Positions 9,901 through 17,764 of a stretch of DNA of 64,000 bases are shown piece after piece. Location of the stretch: positions 930,001-994,000 of the forward strand of contig NZ_AP014648.1 of the NCBI RefSeq assembly GCF_000828475.1. The letters run 5' to 3'. Source of the DNA: Methyloceanibacter caenitepidi. Lineage in GTDB: Bacteria > Pseudomonadota > Alphaproteobacteria > Rhizobiales > Methyloligellaceae. The number at the start of each line of letters is the position of its first letter. The first letter of the stretch is position 1. A program made the translations under genes and the position numbers. The notes below the pieces were generated by a model. The model searched no databases. It saw nothing but the letters and a program-made list of their open reading frames with translations, and was not told the DNA's origin.

Positions 9901-10755
9901 CTAGTCGTACTCCCTCAGGAGGCGCTGGACTTCATCGCGCGTCGGCAACGACGGCTGGGCGCCGTGCCGCTCTGTTGCGGCCGCGCCGGCGGCACAGGCA
10001 AAACGCAGGGCCGCGGCGTAGGACTGTCCCTCGACGAGGGCGACGGTCAAAGCAGCCGCAAAAGCATCGCCGGCACCGGTCGTGTCGATAGCCGCCACAG
10101 CCGGCGAGGATGCCCGCGCCAATTCTTCACTGCCGCGATAGAGCGCGGCGCCTGAAGCGCCGAATGTCTTCGCCACCAAGCCATCGCGCAACGCCAGACT
10201 TTCGCTATACCAGGCCGCTTCCGACTCGTTGACGACGATCAGGTCTGCATCGCGCAGCACGGTCTCGTCGACCTCAGAAGCGGTGGCCAGGACGACGCAA
10301 GTGAACCCATTGAACGTCGCGATGGCGCGCGCCACGGCATCCCCTGGCGCAAGGTGTTCACCGATCAGTGCGTCGGCGGCCGGAATTTGGAGGTTCTCGG
10401 AAATAAGGCGTAGGTTCGCTTCTGGCGCCACGACGATTTGGTTCTCGCCGCTCTCCGCAACGGCAATCAGTGCGACGCCGGTCGCCTCGTCAGGCACGGC
10501 AACCACGCCAGACAGGTCGACCTTACTCTCCCGCAACAGTGCCAAGGCGGCATCGGCCGCGGGGTCGCTGCCCACGCGCCCCATCAGCGACACGTCGGCC
10601 CCGAGCCTGCGCGCAGCCAAAGCCTGATTGGCCGCGCCGCCCCCTGGATGCCGCGTCAGCGAAGCATCTGTTACTTTTGCACCCGGGGTGGGCAGACGCG
10701 AGGCCGTCGCCACGATGTCGAGGTTGATGGAGCCGACGACGACAACAGACGCCAT
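9901..10755 (-). CDS. PfkB/ribokinase-family sugar kinase
   Basis: 284 aa, slightly shorter than typical ribokinases (~305). The N terminus has the nucleotide-fold strand and G-S-I-N-L-D. H-P-G-G-G-A-A-N-Q-A (~36-45) is the PfkB substrate-site signature. D-T-T-G-A-G-D-A-F near 230 is the second signature and includes the catalytic Asp. It should phosphorylate a sugar or nucleoside with ATP in the cytoplasm; ribokinase is the closest guess, but the substrate cannot be fixed. AGGAG lies 7 nt before the ATG. It has no obvious metabolic partner nearby. Confidence 0.83.
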   Translation of the reverse strand: MASVVVVGSINLDIVATASRLPTPGAKVTDASLTRHPGGGAANQALAARRLGADVSLMGRVGSDPAADAALALLRESKVDLSGVVAVPDEATGVALIAVAESGENQIVVAPEANLRLISENLQIPAADALIGEHLAPGDAVARAIATFNGFTCVVLATASEVDETVLRDADLIVVNESEAAWYSESLALRDGLVAKTFGASGAALYRGSEELARASSPAVAAIDTTGAGDAFAAALTVALVEGQSYAAALRFACAAGAAATERHGAQPSLPTRDEVQRLLREYD

Positions 10756-10975
10756 TTCTGAACTCCTAAGTACAACGGGTGTCGGCCTGTCGTTAGAGGC
10801 GGACAGCTTGACCCGTTCGCCACTCGGGACGCAAGCAGTCTGGGAGGAGTTCTTGGTGCGATGACCGGCGGCACTTATGCAATCGCATGCCCGCTCGAGC
10901 TATGTGAGTCAACGAAGCGCATTGTGCAGCGAGAGCGAGCGTTCTCTGATGCACTAATTTCACAGACGCGCTCGT

Positions 10976-11200
10976 TCAGACAGGTGGCCTATCGAGTATT
11001 GCCAAGACGAGCGAAACGGCGGCGACCGCGATGACGAACACGACGAATGGCAGCGCGTAAAAAACGGCACGTCGGTGGCCGACGTCCAACCAGTGCTCAA
11101 AACGTCTCGCCCACTCGAACGGATAGTCCTCGCCGGTCACATGGTGGCGGGATTGCGTGCCGGCGACAGTCTTCACTTGTGCTTTTTCGTGATCTGTCAT
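10976..11200 (-). CDS. Small single-pass membrane protein
   Basis: 74 aa. The N-terminal ~45 residues are charged and include two adjacent His (R-H-H). One hydrophobic helix (~48-68) and a short tail R-P-P-V follow. The start is set by a strong ribosome site (AAGGAG, 7 nt before ATG); a longer in-frame reading upstream lacks one. It lies downstream of the 49-aa membrane protein on the same strand, 260 nt away. No family recognised. Confidence 0.6.
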   Translation of the reverse strand: MTDHEKAQVKTVAGTQSRHHVTGEDYPFEWARRFEHWLDVGHRRAVFYALPFVVFVIAVAAVSLVLAILDRPPV

Positions 11201-11460
11201 TTGCGTGCTCCTTGTCGAATTTCGGGAAGACAGCGCAATCTCAGCGCGTTTGGACGAGCCACGCCAGGGGCTTGTCGACAGATCGTACTTTCTACCTCCG
11301 CCGCAGCCCGTCGAAACGTAGGCTTTGACGCTGGCCCCCGCGAGGCAACATTGGCCCGGTATCGCTGGACGCAGGCAATACACCTGCGCCATCGGCACTG
11401 CGCCCGCGTATCGTTACGGCCTTGCGGCTGTGGCCCCTTCGTTATTGGGAGCGCTGCGGC
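11201..11460. other. Non-coding gap between two small membrane-protein genes
   Basis: 260 bases with several GC-rich palindromic stretches but no frame with a credible start and ribosome site. I compared it with the cobalamin riboswitch pattern because of C-T-G-x-C-C-C-G-C-like stretches and could not assemble the conserved core. Confidence 0.3.
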
Positions 11461-11610
11461 CTAGTGGCTGTGTGTTGCCGGCGGCGTATGCGCCACAGCT
11501 TCGGATGGCATGTGGGCATCCTCGGCCAAGATAATCAACAGCGTAAAGAGAATGGAATATGTGAGTGCCAGCGCCCAGGTGCGTCCGACGACAATGGCGT
11601 TGTTCTTCAT
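11461..11610 (-). CDS. 49-aa membrane protein with His-rich C terminus
   Basis: A very short gene: ATG at 11610 preceded by GGGGAG with 9-nt spacing, stop TAG at 11461. The protein begins M-K-N-N-A, has one hydrophobic helix (~12-28), then A-E-D-A-H-M and a tail ending H-T-P-P-A-T-H-S-H. Four His in the last 21 residues suggest metal contact, in keeping with the nearby metal-efflux genes. The size recalls the CbtB cobalt-transport subunit, but the CbtB C-terminal pattern is absent, so I leave it unassigned. Confidence 0.6.
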   Translation of the reverse strand: MKNNAIVVGRTWALALTYSILFTLLIILAEDAHMPSEAVAHTPPATHSH

Positions 11611-11846
11611 GACCCAAGTCTCCCCAAAGCAGTGACAAAGCCTGCCAAAGAAAAATGGCTTTCTCGTGCCGATACGTCACGGTGCGCGAGCCAAGGTGCG
11701 GTCTCGAAAACGGCCCACGTCGGAGCTCCGCCCCGTACCCGATGAGAGCGCCCGCATCGCGACCCGAACGACGCCAGACGCGGCAATTTCCCAATGACTT
11801 GGCAAAGTAACTTGACTTTCCGCGATGCAAAGGCTCGTTTTGGGGC

Positions 11847-12233
11847 ATGCTTCGCGGTGTTCATCAAGCCATGCGCATGCTTCTCACGATCGCATTCGTG
11901 GTCGGGGGTTTCGTCACGCATGCGGGATCTGTGTCCCATGCAGAAGGGGGCGACACGGGCGCTTCTCATCTGCACCTGAACTTGGCAGAAGCGGCGATGA
12001 CGGAGCGAGCGCCCGATGACCATGTCGAAAGGTTCGCGCCTGGTGGCAAGGATTCGAGCCACGGGGCCGGGCTTTGTCTCGACGCGCACTGCTGCGTACC
12101 CGCTATGCAAGCCGCTACGCAGGACAGCCCGCGCCATGCACTCGAACGCGGCCGTCTTCGTGCCGCAGCTCCATCGCAGTACGCGAAGTCCATCGCCTAC
12201 GGCCTCCTAAAACCTCCCCGCGCCCTCGCCTGA
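11847..12233 (+). CDS. Secreted His/Cys-rich small protein near metal-efflux genes
   Basis: 128 aa from the ATG at 11847 (GGGG close upstream); in-frame ATGs at 11871 and 11877 are alternatives that would shorten the signal peptide. A hydrophobic segment (~10-27) ending near S-H-A looks like a Sec signal. The mature part carries several His and C-L-D-A-H-C-C-V-P, a compact potential metal site. The C-terminal ~35 residues are basic and low in structure. It is co-directional with the TPR and RND genes that follow. Its function is unknown; periplasmic metal binding is inferred from composition and context only. Confidence 0.55.
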   Translation: MLRGVHQAMRMLLTIAFVVGGFVTHAGSVSHAEGGDTGASHLHLNLAEAAMTERAPDDHVERFAPGGKDSSHGAGLCLDAHCCVPAMQAATQDSPRHALERGRLRAAAPSQYAKSIAYGLLKPPRALA

Positions 12234-12387
12234 TCTCGCGCCTGCCAATCGTGCGGGCGCAGTCTGCCTGATTGGGCGGCGGACGAGGTGAAGGGTGTCA
12301 CTCCTTTGTGTGTGGTAGTCGCCTGACAAGGCACGCCTGTTCACCACCTGCTGCTCATCGTGTCCTTGCAGTCCAGGTGTAGGAACC

Positions 12388-13167
12388 ATGCGCAAACGAC
12401 TATTCGCGATCCTTTTACTGGTATCGGCGACGCCAGTACCGACATATGCGGCTTCCCCTCCGTGCGATGGTGCCGTCGTTGACTCCTCCTTACCCAGATC
12501 AGCGCGCGTCGAGCAGCTCGCAAACCGGGCTTTCGCGTGCCTTGAGGCGGGTAAATCCGTCCGAGCGATTGCCTTCCTAAGCGAGGTCATCGGTGCGGAT
12601 CCCAACCGAGCTCAAGCCTATCTTAATCGCGGGAACACGTTCCTGCGATTGGGCGAGCTTGATGCGGGTCTCGATGACTACGGCCGCGTGATTGAGCTCG
12701 AGCCAAAGCAGTTCGAGGGTTGGTACAACAGGGGCTCGGCCCACATTGCGGCGCGTCAGTATGACGACGCGATCTCAGACCTCAGCGAGGCAATCCGCCT
12801 GAGACCCAATGTCGGCTATGCCTATTGCAACCGCGGCCTGAGCTATCTGCGCAAGGCCGAACGCGTGAAGGCGCTGGCCGACTTCGAGAAAGGGCTCTCG
12901 CTCTGGGCCGACATGCCTCTTTGCTACTACGGCCGAGGCGAAATCCGCCTGGCGGACGGCAAGTACCAAGAAGCCATCGACGATTTTACCCGGGGCATCA
13001 ATTCCAAGCCGACGGCCGAGTCGCTGGCGCAGCGCGCGACCGCGTACGAGAGCATCGGCGAGAAAAAGAAAGCCCTGAAGGACTATCGCAGCGCGCTTTC
13101 TCTGCAGCCTCGTCTGAAAACGGCAGCGGCCGGAATCGCGCGGCTCACCCAGAACAACCAGGATTGA
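12388..13167 (+). CDS. Exported TPR-repeat protein
   Basis: 259 aa. A signal peptide (M-R-K-R... ending near T-Y-A-A) is followed by about six tetratricopeptide repeats from residue ~38 to the end, seen as A-x-x-x-x-x-x-R-G-x-x-x-x-x-x-x-x-x-A-x-x-D-[LFY] periodicity at 34 residues. TPRs bind other proteins; no catalytic motif is visible. It ends 16 nt before the efflux adaptor, so it probably shares a transcript with the heavy-metal RND genes and may scaffold that system in the periplasm. Confidence 0.8.
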   Translation: MRKRLFAILLLVSATPVPTYAASPPCDGAVVDSSLPRSARVEQLANRAFACLEAGKSVRAIAFLSEVIGADPNRAQAYLNRGNTFLRLGELDAGLDDYGRVIELEPKQFEGWYNRGSAHIAARQYDDAISDLSEAIRLRPNVGYAYCNRGLSYLRKAERVKALADFEKGLSLWADMPLCYYGRGEIRLADGKYQEAIDDFTRGINSKPTAESLAQRATAYESIGEKKKALKDYRSALSLQPRLKTAAAGIARLTQNNQD

Positions 13168-13183
13168 ATTTGTGGAGAACGAC

Positions 13184-14578
13184 ATGACGAAAATCATCAC
13201 TCTTGCGCGCGCGTCGGCTTGCATCGCAGCCGGCGCCATAAGCCTGGCTGTGAGTTCCAGCTGGGCAGAGGTGGAGAGACCGTCGACGGTCAACGTTGCC
13301 GAGGCGCGAGACGATCACGCGGGTCATGACCATGGAGACCCAGGCCAGGGCGCCAAGGACAAGCATGATCATGACGAAGGCCATGATCACGGGGACGCAA
13401 AGGATGTGGACGGGTACGAAGATCACGACCACGGCTCGGAGGATTCTCATGGCCACGAAGACGACGATCATTCAAGCCACGAGGGTCAAGACGATCACGG
13501 GGATCATGACGAACATGGCAGCGTCGGCCTGACCCAGGAGCAGTTGGACAGGTTCGACGTCCGCATGGTGACTGTCGCGGGCGGTCCGATCCCCGTCACC
13601 ATCGAGCGCCCCTCGGAAGTCATCTACAACGAGAATGCCCTCGCACATGTCGTGCCGCGCGTCCCAGGCATCGCGCGCACCGTCGAGGCAAATGAAGGAG
13701 ACGAGGTTTCGGAGGGCGACGTGCTCGCCGTTCTGGACAGCCGCGAACTCGCCGATGCGAAAGCGGCCTATCTGGCGAGTCTCGAACGCTTGGCGCTAGC
13801 CAAGGAAAACTTCGATCGGGCGGAGGCGCTCATCGGCAAGAGGATCGTTTCCGAGAGGACGCATCTTACGGCCAAGACAGACTTTGCCGAGGCTCGTATC
13901 AACTTGCGCAGTGCACGGCAGAAACTGCTGGCGCTCGGTATTGGCGAGTCGCGCCTGAAGGAGATTGCCGAGCAGGATGAGGCGGATCTCACAGCATACG
14001 TCATGCACGCTCCGATCGGTGGGACCATTGTTGCCCGTCATCTCACACACGGCGAATCCGTGTCGACCGACCGTGAGGCCTTCATCGTCGCGGATGTGTC
14101 GACGGTATGGGTCGACATCAGCATCTACGCTCACGATCTGGAGCGGGTCGAGAAGGGCCAGCCCGTGACCGTTACCACCGACGGCGGCCTTCAGGTCGAC
14201 GGCAAGATCGCATTCGTGACGCCGAATGTCTCGGAAGAGACGCGCACGGCAAACGCGCGCGTGGAGCTCGAGAACGCGCCGAGGCACCTGCGGCCCGGCA
14301 TGTTCGTGACGGCGCAGATCGCGTTGACCGAGGACCCCGTCGACGTCCGCATTCCAGCCTCCGCCCTGCAGTCACACGAAGGCCAAAGCGTTGTCTTCGT
14401 CAGGGAAGGCGACGATGGACCGCTAAAGCCGCGGCCTGTCACGCTCGGCCGCAGCAACGACGCCTATGTCGAGGTACTTGGCGGGCTGAAGCCCGGCGAG
14501 ACGATCGTGGCCGAGGGCGCATTCCTCGTGAAGTCGCAGCTTGCCAAGTCGGATTTCGACGACGGCCACAACCACTAG
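13184..14578 (+). CDS. CzcB/CusB-like RND efflux adaptor with His-rich N-terminal domain
   Basis: 464 aa. The ATG at 13184 has GGAG 6 nt upstream; a GTG 12 bases earlier is less likely. A signal peptide (~1-32) is followed by a segment (~45-115) dense in H-D-H and H-E-H repeats, a metal-binding sponge. The HlyD fold comes next: lipoyl half near N-E-G-D-E-V, coiled coil (~185-250), second lipoyl half near A-P-I-G-G-T-I, beta-barrel and membrane-proximal domain. The C terminus ends D-G-H-N-H. It connects the inner-membrane pump in the next gene to an outer-membrane channel. The His richness favours Zn, Co, Ni or Cu. Confidence 0.88.
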   Translation: MTKIITLARASACIAAGAISLAVSSSWAEVERPSTVNVAEARDDHAGHDHGDPGQGAKDKHDHDEGHDHGDAKDVDGYEDHDHGSEDSHGHEDDDHSSHEGQDDHGDHDEHGSVGLTQEQLDRFDVRMVTVAGGPIPVTIERPSEVIYNENALAHVVPRVPGIARTVEANEGDEVSEGDVLAVLDSRELADAKAAYLASLERLALAKENFDRAEALIGKRIVSERTHLTAKTDFAEARINLRSARQKLLALGIGESRLKEIAEQDEADLTAYVMHAPIGGTIVARHLTHGESVSTDREAFIVADVSTVWVDISIYAHDLERVEKGQPVTVTTDGGLQVDGKIAFVTPNVSEETRTANARVELENAPRHLRPGMFVTAQIALTEDPVDVRIPASALQSHEGQSVVFVREGDDGPLKPRPVTLGRSNDAYVEVLGGLKPGETIVAEGAFLVKSQLAKSDFDDGHNH

Positions 14579-14590
14579 CCAGGCTCAAAG

Positions 14591-17500
14591 ATGCGCAGGT
14601 TTCTCGAAGCAATTCTCCGCCAGCGACTGCTGGTCTGCATCCTCGCTATCGGCGTTCTGGTGGCAGGGTTCCAAAGTTACAGGACTCTGCCCGTGGACGC
14701 GTTTCCCGATGTATCGCCGACCCTCGTTCAGGTCTTCACCGAAACGGAAGGGCTCGCTCCCGAGGAAGTCGAACGCTACGTCACCTACCCGATAGAGGTG
14801 GCCATGAACGGTCTTCCCGGGCTGAAAACCATCCGCTCCATCTCCAATTTCGGCCTGTCCGTGGTCAATGTGTATTTCGAGGACTCCACGGACATCTATT
14901 TTGCCCGCCAACTCGTGGGAGAACGGCTGCAGACAGCGCGCGAGGAAATTCCGGAGGGCTTTGGCGAGCCCGAGATGGGACCGATCACAACCGGCCTCGG
15001 ACAGGTCCTGTTCTACTACGTCGAAGATAAGAACGCGGCGCGTACGCCCGAAGAGATGCGCGAGATCCAGGATTGGATCATCAAGTTCAATCTGCAAACC
15101 GTTCCCGGGGTCACCGAAGTTCTGTCGCTCGGCGGCGAAGTGAAGCAGTTCCAAGTCCAGGTCGATCCGCAAGCGCTGCTGCGCTATCGGATCAGCATCA
15201 GTGATGTCGTGGACGCGGTTAAGGCCAACAATGGAAATGCCGGCGCCCAGTACATCGTCAAGAATTCGGAGCAATACCTGGTGCGGTCGATTGGCCTCGC
15301 GACCGGGATCGCTGACATCGAGGACACGATCCTGAAAGTGGCGGATGGCGTCCCCGTAAAGGTGCGTGACATCGGTGAGGTCAGAATAGGCGGCGAGGTA
15401 CGCCAAGGACTTGCCACCAAGGACGGCGAGGGCGAGATCGTCGCCGGGCTTGTGCTGAAGCTGATCGGCACCAACACGTCGAAGGTCATCGCCGACGTGA
15501 AGGAGCGCCTCGACAAGATCAACGCCGCACTTCCCGAGGGTGTGCGGGTGGTGCCCTACTACGATCAATCCAAGCTCGTGCTGTGCAGCGTGGAGACGGT
15601 GAATGCCGCACTTGCTCAGGGGATCATCCTGGTCGTCCTCGTGCTGCTCGCCTTCATGGGCGGGCTGAGGCCGAGCCTGGTGGTGGCTTTCGCCATCCCG
15701 TTTTCGATCTGCGTCGCCTTCATTGTCATGGGGGCTACGGGGCTCTCGGCCAACCTCATGTCCTTGGGCGGCATCGCGATCGCCATCGGCATCATGGTCG
15801 ACGGCGCGATCGTCATCGTGGAGAACGTCGACCGCTATCTCAAGGAGCAGCATGCCGCGCTGTCCAAGCGGGAGATTGTGGCCCGCGCTTGTGCCGAGGT
15901 CGTCAAACCCATCGCCTTTGCCATTGCGATCATCATCGTCGTCTTCCTGCCGCTGTTCACGTTGCAGGGCTACGAGGGCAAGACGTTCCGCCCTCTCGCC
16001 TTCACCGTCTCTTTGGCCATGCTGGGCTCGCTGTTGTTTGCGATCTTCGTGGCCCCGGTCTTGTCGGAGATGCTGATGAAGCGGCCGAGCCAGCAAGAGG
16101 GGGAAAAAGCCAGCTTTGCGGATCGACTGCTGAGCCGTCTGATCGGTGCCTACCGGCCGTTGATCCAGATGTTCGTGCGCATGAGGATGATCGCTATCGG
16201 ACTTGCGGTCGCAATTCTCGCGATAGGCCTGGCGATCTTCCCGAGGCTCGGCTCGGAGTTCGTGCCGCGCCTGAACGAGGGTGACCTCTTGGTGCGCGTC
16301 ACCATGGCGCCTTCCATCGCACTGGAGGAGGCCCGCGAGACGGTCACGCGCTTCGAGCGGCAATTGCTGGAGACCTTTCCAGAGGTCGACCGGGTCGTGT
16401 CGCGCGTCGGGCGCGGCGAGGTCGGCGCGCATGCCGATCCGGTCAACAACGCGGAGGCCTTCGTCGGCCTGAAGCCACAAGACGAATGGCCGGGCGATCG
16501 TACGCCTGAAGAACTGTTTGCGGCCATGAGTGAGACATTCGAGAGCTTCCCCGGCGCAAAGTTCAACTTCACCCAGCCCATCGCCGCCGCCGTGGACGAG
16601 CTGCTGACGGGCACGAAGGCGGAGCTTGCGATCAAGCTTTTCGGCGGTGACCAGGATGTTCTCCTGGAGAAGGCCGGAGAGATCGAACAGGCCGTGCGTG
16701 AGCTGCCCGGCGCCGCGGACGTACAGAAGGATCAAGTCACCGGTACGCCGCAGCTCCAGATCCGGGTCAAACGTGGACAAATCTCCCGGTACGGACTCAC
16801 GATCGACGACGTGCAGTCGGCCGTGCGCACGGCGATCGGCGGAGAGACGGCAGGACAAGTCTTCGAGGGTGTGAGACGCTTCGACATTCTGGTCCGATAC
16901 GGCGAAAAAGCGCGCACGACACCGGAAGCCATCCGCGAACTTGTCATCCGCACGCCAGCCGGTCTCCTCATTCCCCTGCGGCAGGTGGCCGAGGTAGAGG
17001 AGATCGTGGGACCCCGGCAGATAACGCGCGAGAACACCCAGCGCTTCATCACCATTCAAGCGAATGTACGCGGACGGGACATCGGCTCGTTCGTCGCCGA
17101 GGGCCAGGAACGGATCGCCGAGGCCGTCGATCTGCCCTCGGGCTACTTTGTGGAATGGGGTGGCCAATTCGAGCTTCAGCAAGAGGCCAACCGACGGCTC
17201 GCTATCGTGGTGCCCGTAACACTGGGGCTCGTATTCCTGCTCCTGTTCATGAACTTCGGCTCGCTGCGCGCTAGCCTGTTGATCATGCTCAATATTCCGC
17301 TCGCGCTGGTCGGCGGCGTGGTGGCGCTGTGGCTCGCGGACCTGAACCTCTCCGTGCCGGCTTCGGTGGGCTTTATCGCCCTGTTCGGTATCGCTCTGGA
17401 GAACGGGATGGTGCTTGTCACCTATCTCAACTGGCTCGTTGAGGAAGGAAAGTCGGTGGATGAGGCAAGCGTTGAGGGCGCGTGCATGCGCCTGCGCCCG

Positions 17501-17725
17501 GTGCTGATGACCGCCCTGACGACCGCGCTCGGGCTCATCCCGCTGCTCTACGCCACCGGCGCCGGTAGCGAGGTGCAGGCGCCGCTGGCCACGGTCGTGG
17601 TTGGCGGGCTCGTCAGTTCCACCGTCCTGACGCTTCTGGTCATCCCTGCCGTCTACAAGTGGTTTGTGCCCGCGCCCTTGGCGGCAAGCATGGCGCCGCA
17701 AAAGGCGGACGCGCCGGCCGAATAA
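14591..17725 (+). CDS. Heavy-metal efflux RND pump (CusA/CzcA family)
   Basis: 1044 aa, the usual HME-RND length. An N-terminal helix and F-P-D-V-S precede the first porter domain; helices 2-6 begin near residue 335, and the second half repeats the layout. The proton-relay helix reads A-I-G-I-M-V-D-G-A-I-V-I-V-E-N: the first Asp of the CzcA D-F-G version is missing, which is closer to CusA (Cu/Ag) than to CzcA (Zn/Co/Cd). Substrate remains uncertain. It starts 12 nt after the adaptor gene. No outer-membrane factor (CzcC/CusC) is present in the cluster, so it must borrow one from elsewhere. It is convergent with the TonB receptor gene. Confidence 0.9.
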   Translation: MRRFLEAILRQRLLVCILAIGVLVAGFQSYRTLPVDAFPDVSPTLVQVFTETEGLAPEEVERYVTYPIEVAMNGLPGLKTIRSISNFGLSVVNVYFEDSTDIYFARQLVGERLQTAREEIPEGFGEPEMGPITTGLGQVLFYYVEDKNAARTPEEMREIQDWIIKFNLQTVPGVTEVLSLGGEVKQFQVQVDPQALLRYRISISDVVDAVKANNGNAGAQYIVKNSEQYLVRSIGLATGIADIEDTILKVADGVPVKVRDIGEVRIGGEVRQGLATKDGEGEIVAGLVLKLIGTNTSKVIADVKERLDKINAALPEGVRVVPYYDQSKLVLCSVETVNAALAQGIILVVLVLLAFMGGLRPSLVVAFAIPFSICVAFIVMGATGLSANLMSLGGIAIAIGIMVDGAIVIVENVDRYLKEQHAALSKREIVARACAEVVKPIAFAIAIIIVVFLPLFTLQGYEGKTFRPLAFTVSLAMLGSLLFAIFVAPVLSEMLMKRPSQQEGEKASFADRLLSRLIGAYRPLIQMFVRMRMIAIGLAVAILAIGLAIFPRLGSEFVPRLNEGDLLVRVTMAPSIALEEARETVTRFERQLLETFPEVDRVVSRVGRGEVGAHADPVNNAEAFVGLKPQDEWPGDRTPEELFAAMSETFESFPGAKFNFTQPIAAAVDELLTGTKAELAIKLFGGDQDVLLEKAGEIEQAVRELPGAADVQKDQVTGTPQLQIRVKRGQISRYGLTIDDVQSAVRTAIGGETAGQVFEGVRRFDILVRYGEKARTTPEAIRELVIRTPAGLLIPLRQVAEVEEIVGPRQITRENTQRFITIQANVRGRDIGSFVAEGQERIAEAVDLPSGYFVEWGGQFELQQEANRRLAIVVPVTLGLVFLLLFMNFGSLRASLLIMLNIPLALVGGVVALWLADLNLSVPASVGFIALFGIALENGMVLVTYLNWLVEEGKSVDEASVEGACMRLRPVLMTALTTALGLIPLLYATGAGSEVQAPLATVVVGGLVSSTVLTLLVIPAVYKWFVPAPLAASMAPQKADAPAE

Positions 17726-17764
17726 AGGAACGCGGCCACAAACCAGCTCTGCCCGGCGTCGCGC

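Noticed and set aside
10862..10975. Possible tRNA or small RNA in the gap after the sugar kinase promoter
   Set aside because: No cloverleaf could be drawn and no T-loop consensus is present.
11281..11460. Cobalamin riboswitch near the small membrane proteins
   Set aside because: Some C-T-G-x-C-C-C-G-C-like stretches are present, but the B12 box and core helices could not be assembled on either strand.
14585..17701. Very long open frame on the minus strand opposite the RND pump
   Set aside because: It mirrors the pump gene codon for codon, has no ribosome site or recognisable motif and is His/Arg/Gln-rich as expected from antisense reading of a GC-rich gene.
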